Source of the DNA: Timaviella obliquedivisa GSE-PSE-MK23-08B
GTDB taxonomy: Bacteria > Cyanobacteriota > Cyanobacteriia > Elainellales > Elainellaceae
Assembly (NCBI GenBank): GCA_019358855.1
Contig: JAHHII010000002.1
Location: 312,690 to 376,689, forward strand
Direction: 5' to 3'
DNA length: 64,000 bases
Position 1 is the first letter of the stretch. Each line of letters opens with the position of its first letter. The position numbers and the translations under genes are program-made. Positions 42,742 to 49,999 of this stretch are shown one piece after another. A model generated the notes under the pieces. The model saw nothing but the letters and a program-made list of their open reading frames with translations. It ran no database searches and was not told the DNA's origin.

Positions 42742-43209
42742 GGTGAAGCCATTGAATCTTGCTCCATTTAAAGAAACATCATCCATAAACTTGTCCAGGC
42801 TCTGATTCCAAATAGCCCCTGTATAGGCATACCAACCAAACGTAAGCAAGTTTTGGTCGGCTCTGCCTTTGGGAACGAAGATGATATTAGCTCCCAACTT
42901 ATTTTCACGATCGGGGAATTGGTCAATGCTCACAGTAATTTTCTCAATCCCTGGCACCCATCGCATGATTTCATTTTGAGCATTATGCACCCAATACTGA
43001 GGCGCATAATTAGACAACGGCTCAAACAAATCTGGAGCCAAGCCATACTGCGGATGCACGGGATCTTCACCTTTGCGAATCAACAGCACGGAAATAATAT
43101 CGGCGGCAATTTTCCGATCACCGGACACAATATTTAAGCCCCCGCGATCGTCTGTTGCCGACCAAAGCGACCAGGCAGATCCAATGAAAGCAGCATTTAA
43201 GGCAGGCAT
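42739..43209 (-). CDS. gpW/gp25-like baseplate wedge protein
   Basis: A 156-residue protein of the T4 gp25 / P2 gpW family: IAADIISVLLIRKGEDPVHP then QYGLAPDLFEPLSNYA (the family's RxGE-x-P-x-x-x-x-YG pattern), a helix NAQNEIMRWVPGIEKITVSI, and a C-terminal RADQNLLTFGW. The family forms part of the wedge that starts sheath assembly. Length is somewhat above the usual 100-140. It is divergent from the tail protein I gene with only 58 bases between them, so the two wedge genes likely share a promoter region. Confidence 0.85.
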   Translation of the reverse strand: MPALNAAFIGSAWSLWSATDDRGGLNIVSGDRKIAADIISVLLIRKGEDPVHPQYGLAPDLFEPLSNYAPQYWVHNAQNEIMRWVPGIEKITVSIDQFPDRENKLGANIIFVPKGRADQNLLTFGWYAYTGAIWNQSLDKFMDDVSLNGARFNGFT

Positions 43210-43267
43210 AGTGAAGGGTAGAGGGAATAGTTTAAGTTACCCTTGATCATCCTCAACCTGGCTCGGT

Positions 43268-45664
43268 ATGTCTTCAAAACCCTCGCCCCAAATCATCGAG
43301 AACCTGCCCCTCTATGCTCGCCTGGTGGACGAGGCGGGGACGCTAGAGCATATTGCAAACGCATTTCAACCGCAATACGACAGCATTCTTAATCGGCTTG
43401 ACCAACGGGAAATATTCTTTAACCCCTCGATCGCCCCTGCCGAATGGCTTGATTGGCTAGGGCAGTTCGTCGGGCTGGCAACGATCGATGGACATTGGTT
43501 AGGCACTGGATTAAACCCAAAATGGACGACAGAACAGAAGCGTCGGGTGATTTATCGGGCAATCAAATACTTTGCCAATAAGGGTAATGAATGGGGCATT
43601 CGGGAGGCGATCGCCCTGTGGCTGCAATGGGACTTGGCACACGAAAATAATCAATTAATTCTGAGATTGCCCTTCGGTGAGACGATGACCAGCGACCCGC
43701 CGCAATGGTTTCACTATCACACCGATTACGCCGCGCCACATCTCCAAACCTGGGTAGAGCGACAGTACTTCGGCTCTGGCGATTACGAGCAGTTTTACCA
43801 GCCGAACTGGTTTAGTTTGCAGGGTGATTCCTTGCAGCAATACGATCAAACCCTGTGGAGCGATCGGGTATTAGAACAGGTAGCAGCTCCCATTCTGGAA
43901 TCATCCGGTTCAGGATTGGGAACACAACGCCCCTGGATGCATTTCTTTTTAAGGGAGCATGAGTGGAACAAGATTTTTCCCGATATCATCACGCTCAATC
44001 CTGAAATTTGGGGCACTCATGCCGAACCGGAAGTATTTGGTTGGCTAAGTTATCGTCTGCGAGAACCGCTAGTGTTGGCGGCTGCCAATGATGGACAGGA
44101 AGATTTTTTAACGGAAGAAATCTGGAATGTGGACGGGTTTCAGTATGGCGATCTCTGGTATTTTGAACCGGGGGTGGTTTCGGAGTGGACAGAGATAGAG
44201 GTGGTGACGGAAAGCTTTGGTATTGCTCCGGGGCAAGGGCACGAGGATCACTGGGACGGAGAGGAAACCCCAACGCAGGGCGATCGCCTTTATTATGTGC
44301 CCTACGGTTTCCGCAGCCGCCTCGAATCGGTAACGCGATCGGTGGTGTCGAGTTGCACCCCAGGCATGATGGCTGAGATTGTTACCCTGGAAAATCAATT
44401 AATTCCCGGTTTACCCGCCGAGCCACCCAATCAGCTACTAGATCAGATCCCAGCCTACGACTACACGCTGTTTCTGCCAGATGTGGGATTTATTGATTTG
44501 TGGGGTGCCGAAGTTGACCTGTTGCCAGCCTTGGAATTGCCAGAAATTACGCTAGCTGAGCCAGCGCGGTATCAATGGTTAACTCCACCAATCGCCATTC
44601 AGTTCTACGAGGCGCAACTGTGGAACGAAGGGCATTTGTACTATAGTGGAGCCAAGGCGGCAACACCCGATCGCACTGAGCAAATTGAGGTATTCAAGTC
44701 TGTCCAAATGTGTAACCTGAGGGATAATTACAGCCTGCGCTTTGTGGAGATCGAAACTGTCCGAATTCCCTTGCCAGAGGTGGTCATACCTTTGGCTGAA
44801 GTCTATCCGATTCTTGGTAAAATGCTGCGGGGCGATAATTGGGTACTGAGCTTTGAGATTGATGATGAGATTTATACGGTGAAGCCTTGCACAATGTTTT
44901 GGCAATACAAAGATGAACAGGGCGTGCAACAGCGATCGCTCGTTTATAATCCGGCGATCGCCACTAGCTTGTATTTAGAATTTCTGATCACGCCGCACAC
45001 AGATGGATACCTATACAGCTACAACCTTTTGCTAGATCATGAGAGCCTTCAGGGACATGACTTTGTAGTACCGCTGGCGCTCTCAAAGTATCAGCAGGTT
45101 GGCATTCGGTTTAACGTGGCTCTCATCACCGAATCAGGAGCAGAGACGCTAGAGGATGATATTGCCATTTCAGATTACCTTGTCTCGATTTGGGATGCAG
45201 TTCAAGAAATTGCTGTAACTATCCCGATCGCATTACCCGATACGGTTCCACCGATTACCGCACCCAATATCATGCCACTCATTCCAGAGGAAGAACCCGC
45301 GCCGACTGCTCAATCCTTGCGCGATTTATTACTGTCCACCCGATCGGAAATGGCGATCGTTTCAGAACGATTAAATGAGCTACAACGCAGCGGTGCTCGT
45401 ATTATGGGATTTGCTCTCACGGGCGGCGTTATTACGGCTTTCCCTGGCACGACACGAACCGTTTTCCAAGTGTCTACAGGGTTAGGACATAACCGCTTTG
45501 CCGTAATTCAAACGCGATCGACAGATGTCACTCAGCAGAATCAAGCCGAGCCAGAGATTAGAGCAGCCGGAATAGATGGGTTGGAGCTAACGTTCTGGGC
45601 GATCGCACCGATTCCTGATGGCTTAATGGAGGTTTGGATTGCCGAGGAACATCAACTTTCTTGA
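43268..45664 (+). CDS. tail protein I-like (P2 gpI) with large C-terminal extension
   Basis: A 798-residue plus-strand protein. Residues 1-130 match the phage tail protein I family: NLPLYARLVDEAGTLEHIAN, AFQPQYDSILNRLDQREIFF, then AEWLDWLGQFVGL and RRVIYRAIKYFANKGNEWGI. gpI completes the wedge and carries the fibres. The remaining ~660 residues are beta-rich and unusual (P2 gpI is about 180 residues); they may form a fibre-network or adhesin domain fused to the wedge protein. The gene is opposite in direction to the other wedge genes and convergent with the minus-strand genes that follow. Confidence 0.8.
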   Translation: MSSKPSPQIIENLPLYARLVDEAGTLEHIANAFQPQYDSILNRLDQREIFFNPSIAPAEWLDWLGQFVGLATIDGHWLGTGLNPKWTTEQKRRVIYRAIKYFANKGNEWGIREAIALWLQWDLAHENNQLILRLPFGETMTSDPPQWFHYHTDYAAPHLQTWVERQYFGSGDYEQFYQPNWFSLQGDSLQQYDQTLWSDRVLEQVAAPILESSGSGLGTQRPWMHFFLREHEWNKIFPDIITLNPEIWGTHAEPEVFGWLSYRLREPLVLAAANDGQEDFLTEEIWNVDGFQYGDLWYFEPGVVSEWTEIEVVTESFGIAPGQGHEDHWDGEETPTQGDRLYYVPYGFRSRLESVTRSVVSSCTPGMMAEIVTLENQLIPGLPAEPPNQLLDQIPAYDYTLFLPDVGFIDLWGAEVDLLPALELPEITLAEPARYQWLTPPIAIQFYEAQLWNEGHLYYSGAKAATPDRTEQIEVFKSVQMCNLRDNYSLRFVEIETVRIPLPEVVIPLAEVYPILGKMLRGDNWVLSFEIDDEIYTVKPCTMFWQYKDEQGVQQRSLVYNPAIATSLYLEFLITPHTDGYLYSYNLLLDHESLQGHDFVVPLALSKYQQVGIRFNVALITESGAETLEDDIAISDYLVSIWDAVQEIAVTIPIALPDTVPPITAPNIMPLIPEEEPAPTAQSLRDLLLSTRSEMAIVSERLNELQRSGARIMGFALTGGVITAFPGTTRTVFQVSTGLGHNRFAVIQTRSTDVTQQNQAEPEIRAAGIDGLELTFWAIAPIPDGLMEVWIAEEHQLS

Positions 45665-46155
45665 ACATGCAGCATTGCCACGGCGATCGCCTTTTTCGCC
45701 ACCTTGTCCCAATTAATCTCGTCGTGTCGCGCCCAGATGAGGCTAGTGGCAATAATTTGAGTAACCAAGTAAGAGCAGTCTCTTTTTGTAGCGGGTTCAA
45801 TTAAGTCGAACTCATCCTTCCACAGATAGTTAGATTTCTTTGACCAGAAATCAACGGCTCGTAAGGTGGCACCCTGGGGGATTTGAGCGACAGCAATGAA
45901 GTGACTTTGCCTCTGATTTGCCCGTTTAAAGTCGCGGCAGTCGTCACACCAAATCCAAAATTCAACCTTAGTATCTTCCAGGTAGCGGGGAATAGCTCTG
46001 AAGGTGGCAACGGCATTGGGCTGCAATCGATTGACGACAGCAAGAGCACAAAAGTTTCTAGATTTAAATATCCGAACAATGCGTAAAATCGGGATTCGCT
46101 CTTGTCTCTTGTTAGGGCGGAAAAGCCTGTAAATACACTTCCCGATGCTTTGCAT
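45652..46155 (-). CDS. hypothetical phage protein
   Basis: A 167-residue protein from the ATG at 46155 (MQSIGKCIYRLFRPNKRQER); further in-frame starts lie at 46194 and 46218. Its 3' end overlaps that of tail protein I by 13 bases. A central EFWIWCDDCRDFKRANQRQS has a CDDC pair that could bind a metal or redox partner. A C-terminal helix DKVAKKAIAVAMLH follows. No family recognised. Confidence 0.5.
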   Translation of the reverse strand: MQSIGKCIYRLFRPNKRQERIPILRIVRIFKSRNFCALAVVNRLQPNAVATFRAIPRYLEDTKVEFWIWCDDCRDFKRANQRQSHFIAVAQIPQGATLRAVDFWSKKSNYLWKDEFDLIEPATKRDCSYLVTQIIATSLIWARHDEINWDKVAKKAIAVAMLHVQES

Positions 46156-46570
46156 AAACAGTTCTAGGGATGTTATTCTCAAGTAAAATTTCATACAATA
46201 CGCTCTTTGTAATATCAATTAATTGAGATGCCCAGAACATGGAAGCCAGCCTGTTTTGATCGAATAATGAAGTAGTTTTTGATAGCCCAATACAATCTTT
46301 TTGTGTGCAGCGGATCAATCTTTTTTCAATGCGATCGATCACGAAAAGAGCAATATCATCAGGACTATTAGAAGGCATTCGCAGGTCTATTTGTCCGAGA
46401 AATAATCGGGTTACTCCCTGTCGGATCTCAATTTGATGCGTTGCTGAGTCAATCTGAACGACAGGACAGAGGCGTGAATTACAACGCTCAAAAGTGACCT
46501 CAAACTGCACTCCTTTGATTTCTTTAGAATGACAGCGACGGGACAGATTCCCCCGATTTTGTAAATGCAT
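46112..46570 (-). CDS. hypothetical phage protein
   Basis: A 152-residue protein, ATG at 46570, overlapping the next gene by 44 bases. Beta-rich N-terminal half (VQFEVTFERCNSRLCPVVQI) and helical C-terminal half (LASMFWASQLIDITKSVLYE). Several cysteines (C-N-S-R-L-C and C-T-Q-K-D-C) suggest metal binding. No family recognised. Confidence 0.5.
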   Translation of the reverse strand: MHLQNRGNLSRRCHSKEIKGVQFEVTFERCNSRLCPVVQIDSATHQIEIRQGVTRLFLGQIDLRMPSNSPDDIALFVIDRIEKRLIRCTQKDCIGLSKTTSLFDQNRLASMFWASQLIDITKSVLYEILLENNIPRTVYAKHREVYLQAFPP

Positions 46571-46615
46571 TGTGCTGGCTCGTTTAAAAGACTATCCATG
46601 ATGCGCCCTATTTAA

Positions 46616-46927
46616 CTATTTTTCAGCGGTATGATTGGGAATAAACTTCTTGGCAATCTCACCAAATAGAGTGGGCTGATAGCTTAAAAATAAAGCCACT
46701 AAGCCAATGCCAAATTCTTGCTGAGTCAGCGATCGCTTTTCCTGATGAATAATCGGTGCCCAAAACCACATAATGCACAACCCCGTGAGGATGGGCAGGG
46801 ATACCCGACCAATCAGGGCAGATAGCCCGTCGTCGGCTTGATAGGGACAAGAGTGAGGGCAAACCCAGGCGGGAGGGGTTGGATTAGAATTAGCTAGATT
46901 GTCAGAGGAGTCAGAGGAGTTTGCCAT
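46616..46927 (-). CDS. small membrane protein, alternative holin candidate
   Basis: A 103-residue protein from ATG 46927 (MANSSDSSDNLANSNPTPPA), chosen because upstream codons extend into the divergent hub gene. Two hydrophobic segments are visible (LIGRVSLPILTGLCIMWFWA and FGIGLVALFLSYQPTLFGEI), with a VCPHSCPYQ pair before the first. Two transmembrane helices and small size fit a holin, as does the neighbouring murein-hydrolase hub, but a role as an unrelated membrane protein is equally possible. Confidence 0.5.
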   Translation of the reverse strand: MANSSDSSDNLANSNPTPPAWVCPHSCPYQADDGLSALIGRVSLPILTGLCIMWFWAPIIHQEKRSLTQQEFGIGLVALFLSYQPTLFGEIAKKFIPNHTAEK

Positions 46928-46988
46928 AAGGGTCGCCTTATTAATCAGTTCAGAGTGCCCAAAATAGACTTTTGAGGGGAGGGAAAAA

Positions 46989-48527
46989 TTGTCAGAAATT
47001 GCGACAAAAATAGCGGCACTCACTGACGGCGATCCTCGCGGTCTCTCCGAAGGAGTGCGCTCACATTATTCGCTGCGGATCAAGATCGGAGCGCTGGAGT
47101 TTTCCAGGTTGAAGGGCGATTTTGTTGGAACGCCAGTGATTAGCCTGAATACTCGTCAGTTTTCAGAGATAGAATTTACCCTAAATAACAAAAAGAGGCA
47201 GGAGGATCAGATCACTCCTGAAGGCGATCGCTCATCATCTGAACCAGTAACGGAACAAGCGCCGGAACAATTAAGCGAGGATTTGTGGGAACAGATTTTA
47301 GCCAACGAAGGGGCAGAGGTGCAGGTAGAGCTAGGCTACGCGCCCGATCATCTTCAGAATGTTTTAGTCGGCAAGCTGTATCGAATTGGGCGAAAATTGC
47401 CTGATGGCGTAATTCTAGAAGTAATGGATCAGTCGGCGCAACTGGCAAATACAACGAGGAGCTCGGTGAACGCGAAAGGGGAAACGCCTGTAATTAGCAA
47501 ATTAAAGCCCGATGATTTGTCGGCAGATGCCTTTACCCTTTTACCTGTTGCTGATGAGACGGATTTAGGAACTGCGCAGCTACAGGTGCGCTCCTTCGGA
47601 GAGACCGCAAGGATCGATCTGGGCTTGAATTCCTCCAGTGGAATTACACCGCTCCCCACAGAAACAACCGGGGAGAATAGCCGCCCCGCTACTAGCCCGC
47701 TGGTGGAGAAAGCCGCTCTAGAATCTGGATTGAGGTTTGTGGATCAATCGGGTGTGGTGACAAGTGAACAGGGGACGGCGGCGATCGCATCCTCTAGCCT
47801 GAACTCTGCAAGCCAGCAAGCGGGGTTACTGGGTGAGGTACTGATTGCATCAGGCAACACGATCAAACAGGTAGCAGCGGGAAAAGGGGATACAACGGGA
47901 TTGATTCTAGATTGGGTTGAGCATCAATCGGCATTCGTAGGCAATCCTGTGATCACGAAAAAAACCCCGTTGCAACTACAGAGCGGCTACGGGGCATTGA
48001 CGGTTCAGGGCTGGAGTCCGAATGATAAGGCGATGATGGGGGCAACGGTAGTCACTACGCCGCCTGTGGGCGTTCATCCGACTGGTAATATTCAGGTGCC
48101 AGAGTGGGGCAATGTGAAGCTAGGAGAGGCGATCGCGCCAGGTTCGCTCTATACCTGGGGCGATGCCACGCGCCAAGGTGAGCGTGTCCCTGAAAGCAAT
48201 GATGTGATGCAAGGAATCGTCCTAGCGGCTGGCTTGATGGACGAGATATCCAAGAAATATCTGGGTGGTCAGAAGGTGCAGATTACTAGCTGGTACAGAG
48301 ATCCGGCTAGTAATGAGGCTGTTTCCAGTTCGGGGCGATCGGGTCCGCATACCACGGGTTCGGCGGTAGATTTCTACACCGATAACATGGATCAAATTCA
48401 TGCTGATTATGAGCGATCGTGGGAGGGGGGAGTCGCCATCAGTCCAGGAAGTTTTGTGCATCTGGACGGGCTTGGTGTGTTTCCAGGGCTGGAGCATTAT
48501 CCCAAGCTAAGGCGGTGGCAATATTAG
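46989..48527 (+). CDS. baseplate hub protein with C-terminal M15 peptidase domain
   Basis: A 512-residue protein with a TTG start at 46989 behind a strong GAGGGGAGG site. The N-terminal ~150 residues resemble gpD/gp27-type hub proteins (SHYSLRIKIGALEFSRLKGD, EVQVELGYAPDHLQNVLVGK). After a low-complexity middle, residues ~410-500 form an M15-type zinc peptidase: ITSWYRDPASNEAVSSSGRS, then GPHTTGSAVDFYTDN with H454 and D461, and VHLDG with H491. Such a domain cleaves D-Ala-containing cross-links, so the hub could bore through peptidoglycan during injection. Two copies of the palindromic repeat (47026 and 47586) are read within the gene. Confidence 0.8.
   Translation: MSEIATKIAALTDGDPRGLSEGVRSHYSLRIKIGALEFSRLKGDFVGTPVISLNTRQFSEIEFTLNNKKRQEDQITPEGDRSSSEPVTEQAPEQLSEDLWEQILANEGAEVQVELGYAPDHLQNVLVGKLYRIGRKLPDGVILEVMDQSAQLANTTRSSVNAKGETPVISKLKPDDLSADAFTLLPVADETDLGTAQLQVRSFGETARIDLGLNSSSGITPLPTETTGENSRPATSPLVEKAALESGLRFVDQSGVVTSEQGTAAIASSSLNSASQQAGLLGEVLIASGNTIKQVAAGKGDTTGLILDWVEHQSAFVGNPVITKKTPLQLQSGYGALTVQGWSPNDKAMMGATVVTTPPVGVHPTGNIQVPEWGNVKLGEAIAPGSLYTWGDATRQGERVPESNDVMQGIVLAAGLMDEISKKYLGGQKVQITSWYRDPASNEAVSSSGRSGPHTTGSAVDFYTDNMDQIHADYERSWEGGVAISPGSFVHLDGLGVFPGLEHYPKLRRWQY
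47026..47061. repeat. dispersed palindromic repeat, copy B (inverted)
   Basis: Inverted copy relative to A, C and D, core CTCCGAAGGAG, inside the hub gene where it is read as LSEGVRS. Confidence 0.6.
47586..47616. repeat. dispersed palindromic repeat, copy C
   Basis: Core CTCCTTCGGAG followed by AGACCGCAAGG, inside the hub gene and read as RSFGETAR. Same orientation as copies A and D, opposite to copy B in the same gene. Confidence 0.65.
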
Positions 48528-48717
48528 GGAACACATCCACCAGAAGAATAGGCTCTAGAGATACTGTAGAAAACTGCTGCTCCATTTTTCTACAGACTAC
48601 CGAAGCCTTCCGAATCTCCTCAGTGTGGGAGATGTCTGAAGCCGAACTGATTGCCAAATGCATCTGGGCGATCGCCAACTCTAGATTCTGGGAACGCGTC
48701 AATTTAGGAGAAGTCAT
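48439..48717 (-). CDS. possible hypothetical protein overlapping the hub gene end
   Basis: A 92-residue frame from ATG 48717 (MTSPKLTRSQNLELAIAQMH) with plausible helical composition (LAISSASDISHTEEIRKASV). It fills the 288-base gap after the hub gene but runs antiparallel over its last 89 bases. No ribosome site is clear and the family is unknown. If it is not real, the gap 48528-48814 holds no gene that I can see. Confidence 0.4.
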   Translation of the reverse strand: MTSPKLTRSQNLELAIAQMHLAISSASDISHTEEIRKASVVCRKMEQQFSTVSLEPILLVDVFPNIATALAWDNAPALETHQARPDAQNFLD

Positions 48718-48814
48718 GATTAGATATTTCACAAAATTACCGAGAAAATGGGTCTAAAGCCCCGTCGTTCACGACGGCTTCTCTTCCGGCTTCAATGCTT
48801 CTTTTGAATTAATT

Positions 48815-49729
48815 TTAACCTGAAATCCAGATCGGTTTAATCCAGATTAGCTTCCTTTCCTTCATCCCCACCCCATGAGATTGCTGCCGCCAGTGTCCGC
48901 GCCTCCAATGAGCATGAGGGCTGGCATGAGTGCCCTGCGGCGGGTTAATCCTAGGTAAGCTCTGTCGCTGATAATCCTTCCCAATCCAACGGGGAACACG
49001 GTACAATGGGCGATCGCTTTTCTGCTTACCGAAGCCCTTCCGCTCATCCGATGCAACCAAGATTTCAGAATCAATTAATTCTGGAAGATAGCTTAAAGAC
49101 AGTACAATTTGCAGGACGATCGTTCTAAGCTTAGCTAGAAAAAGTTCGTCCTCTTTGGTTGTAGCCTCAGTTCCTATCTTGGGGTTGGGTTTGAATAAAA
49201 TCTCATTATCACCTAGTCCAAAACCTGTCATCCAAGTAGACTCAGATTGATCCGACAAGAATATACTTATCTGTCTTTTATGCTCCACTCTAAAGGGAGT
49301 TTTGTTGATGCCATCGCTGATCACGACAAGCAGGTAGGGGATCGGATTTCCTTCGCTAGTACATAAAGCAGAGTTGGGAAGGAGAAGTAGCATTCCCGGT
49401 AATGGTGCCGTCCAAAATTCGTCAATTAATTTTGTCAGCCCGTTAATATCTGTCTCCTGAAAGTCCTTCAGGAGACTATGACTAATGCAATAAGTGGGTA
49501 ATTCATCTTGCACCCACCATTTCCACGCTAGTCGATGGAGGTTGGCAGCGGGATCAAGGTGAATGTTCTTTACAGGCTCATTGTCAGTGCAGATGGCAGC
49601 GATCGCACTGATTAATTCCCATGATGCGTGAGTCTTTGGGATGCGGTAAGCGTGAGGGGGCGATCGTAGTTTCTTCAGTGTCGGGCTGTTTCCCTGCTCC
49701 ATGTATTTTCTGATATCCGATAGGGTCAA
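48815..49729 (-). CDS. mobile-element protein with HWRRGHWR C-terminal motif (AcrVA2-like family candidate)
   Basis: A 304-residue protein, probably from TTG 49729 behind GGGGGAAG; ATG at 49702 is the alternative. The C-terminus, LYRVPRWIGKDYQRQSLPRI then GTHASPHAHWRRGHWRQQSH and RKLIWIKPIWISG, contains the H-x-R-R-x-H-W pattern with a following basic-aromatic tail. As I recall, this pattern occurs in a broad phage/plasmid family, some members of which are annotated AcrVA2-like (anti-Cas12a). The N-terminal two thirds carry no recognised motif. It closes the early operon. The anti-CRISPR link is only a family-level hint; other roles are open. Confidence 0.6.
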   Translation of the reverse strand: MTLSDIRKYMEQGNSPTLKKLRSPPHAYRIPKTHASWELISAIAAICTDNEPVKNIHLDPAANLHRLAWKWWVQDELPTYCISHSLLKDFQETDINGLTKLIDEFWTAPLPGMLLLLPNSALCTSEGNPIPYLLVVISDGINKTPFRVEHKRQISIFLSDQSESTWMTGFGLGDNEILFKPNPKIGTEATTKEDELFLAKLRTIVLQIVLSLSYLPELIDSEILVASDERKGFGKQKSDRPLYRVPRWIGKDYQRQSLPRINPPQGTHASPHAHWRRGHWRQQSHGVGMKERKLIWIKPIWISG

Positions 49730-49803
49730 GGATCTTCCCCCTTCAAAATTTCCAACTGTTTGCGCAGACTCTTCAGTTCATAATTAGTAGGCAATTCCCA
49801 CAA
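49726..49803 (-). CDS. possible 25-residue microprotein
   Basis: A TTG-started frame reading MWELPTNYELKSLRKQLEIL then KGEDP. It overlaps the end of the 71-residue gene by 20 bases, and its stop overlaps the start of the 304-residue gene in a TTGA junction. The heptad-like, charged composition and the junction architecture match the other coupled genes of this operon. Too short to judge further. Confidence 0.35.
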   Translation of the reverse strand: MWELPTNYELKSLRKQLEILKGEDP

Positions 49804-49999
49804 TTAAGTGCATCCAAAGAATGAAGATCTCGAAGCCTGACACACGCAGAGGGTCGCCATCCACACAATGCTCGACCCATGTTATGGAAAATAGTTGATA
49901 GTTGCGGTTGAAGGATTTTGGAACATTGATCCACCAAAGCTCCCGGCTAAGCTCAACACTAAAAACAAATCGATTCAGCAAAAGCATGGTATTTTTCAT
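49784..49999 (-). CDS. small protein with C-terminal hydrophobic segment
   Basis: A 71-residue protein, ATG at 49999 overlapping the upstream stop in an ATGA junction. It begins MKNTMLLLNRFVFSVELSRE. The last ~20 residues (FEIFILWMHLIVGIAY) are hydrophobic and may insert into the membrane. Function unknown; translational coupling to the DUF3102 gene supports it being real. Confidence 0.6.
   Translation of the reverse strand: MKNTMLLLNRFVFSVELSRELWWINVPKSFNRNYQLFSITWVEHCVDGDPLRVSGFEIFILWMHLIVGIAY

Noticed and set aside
45558-46086. 80- to 92-residue frames opposite tail protein I and within the following hypothetical genes
   Set aside because: Overlaps with the better-supported 45652-46155 and 43268-45664 genes; no pattern of their own.
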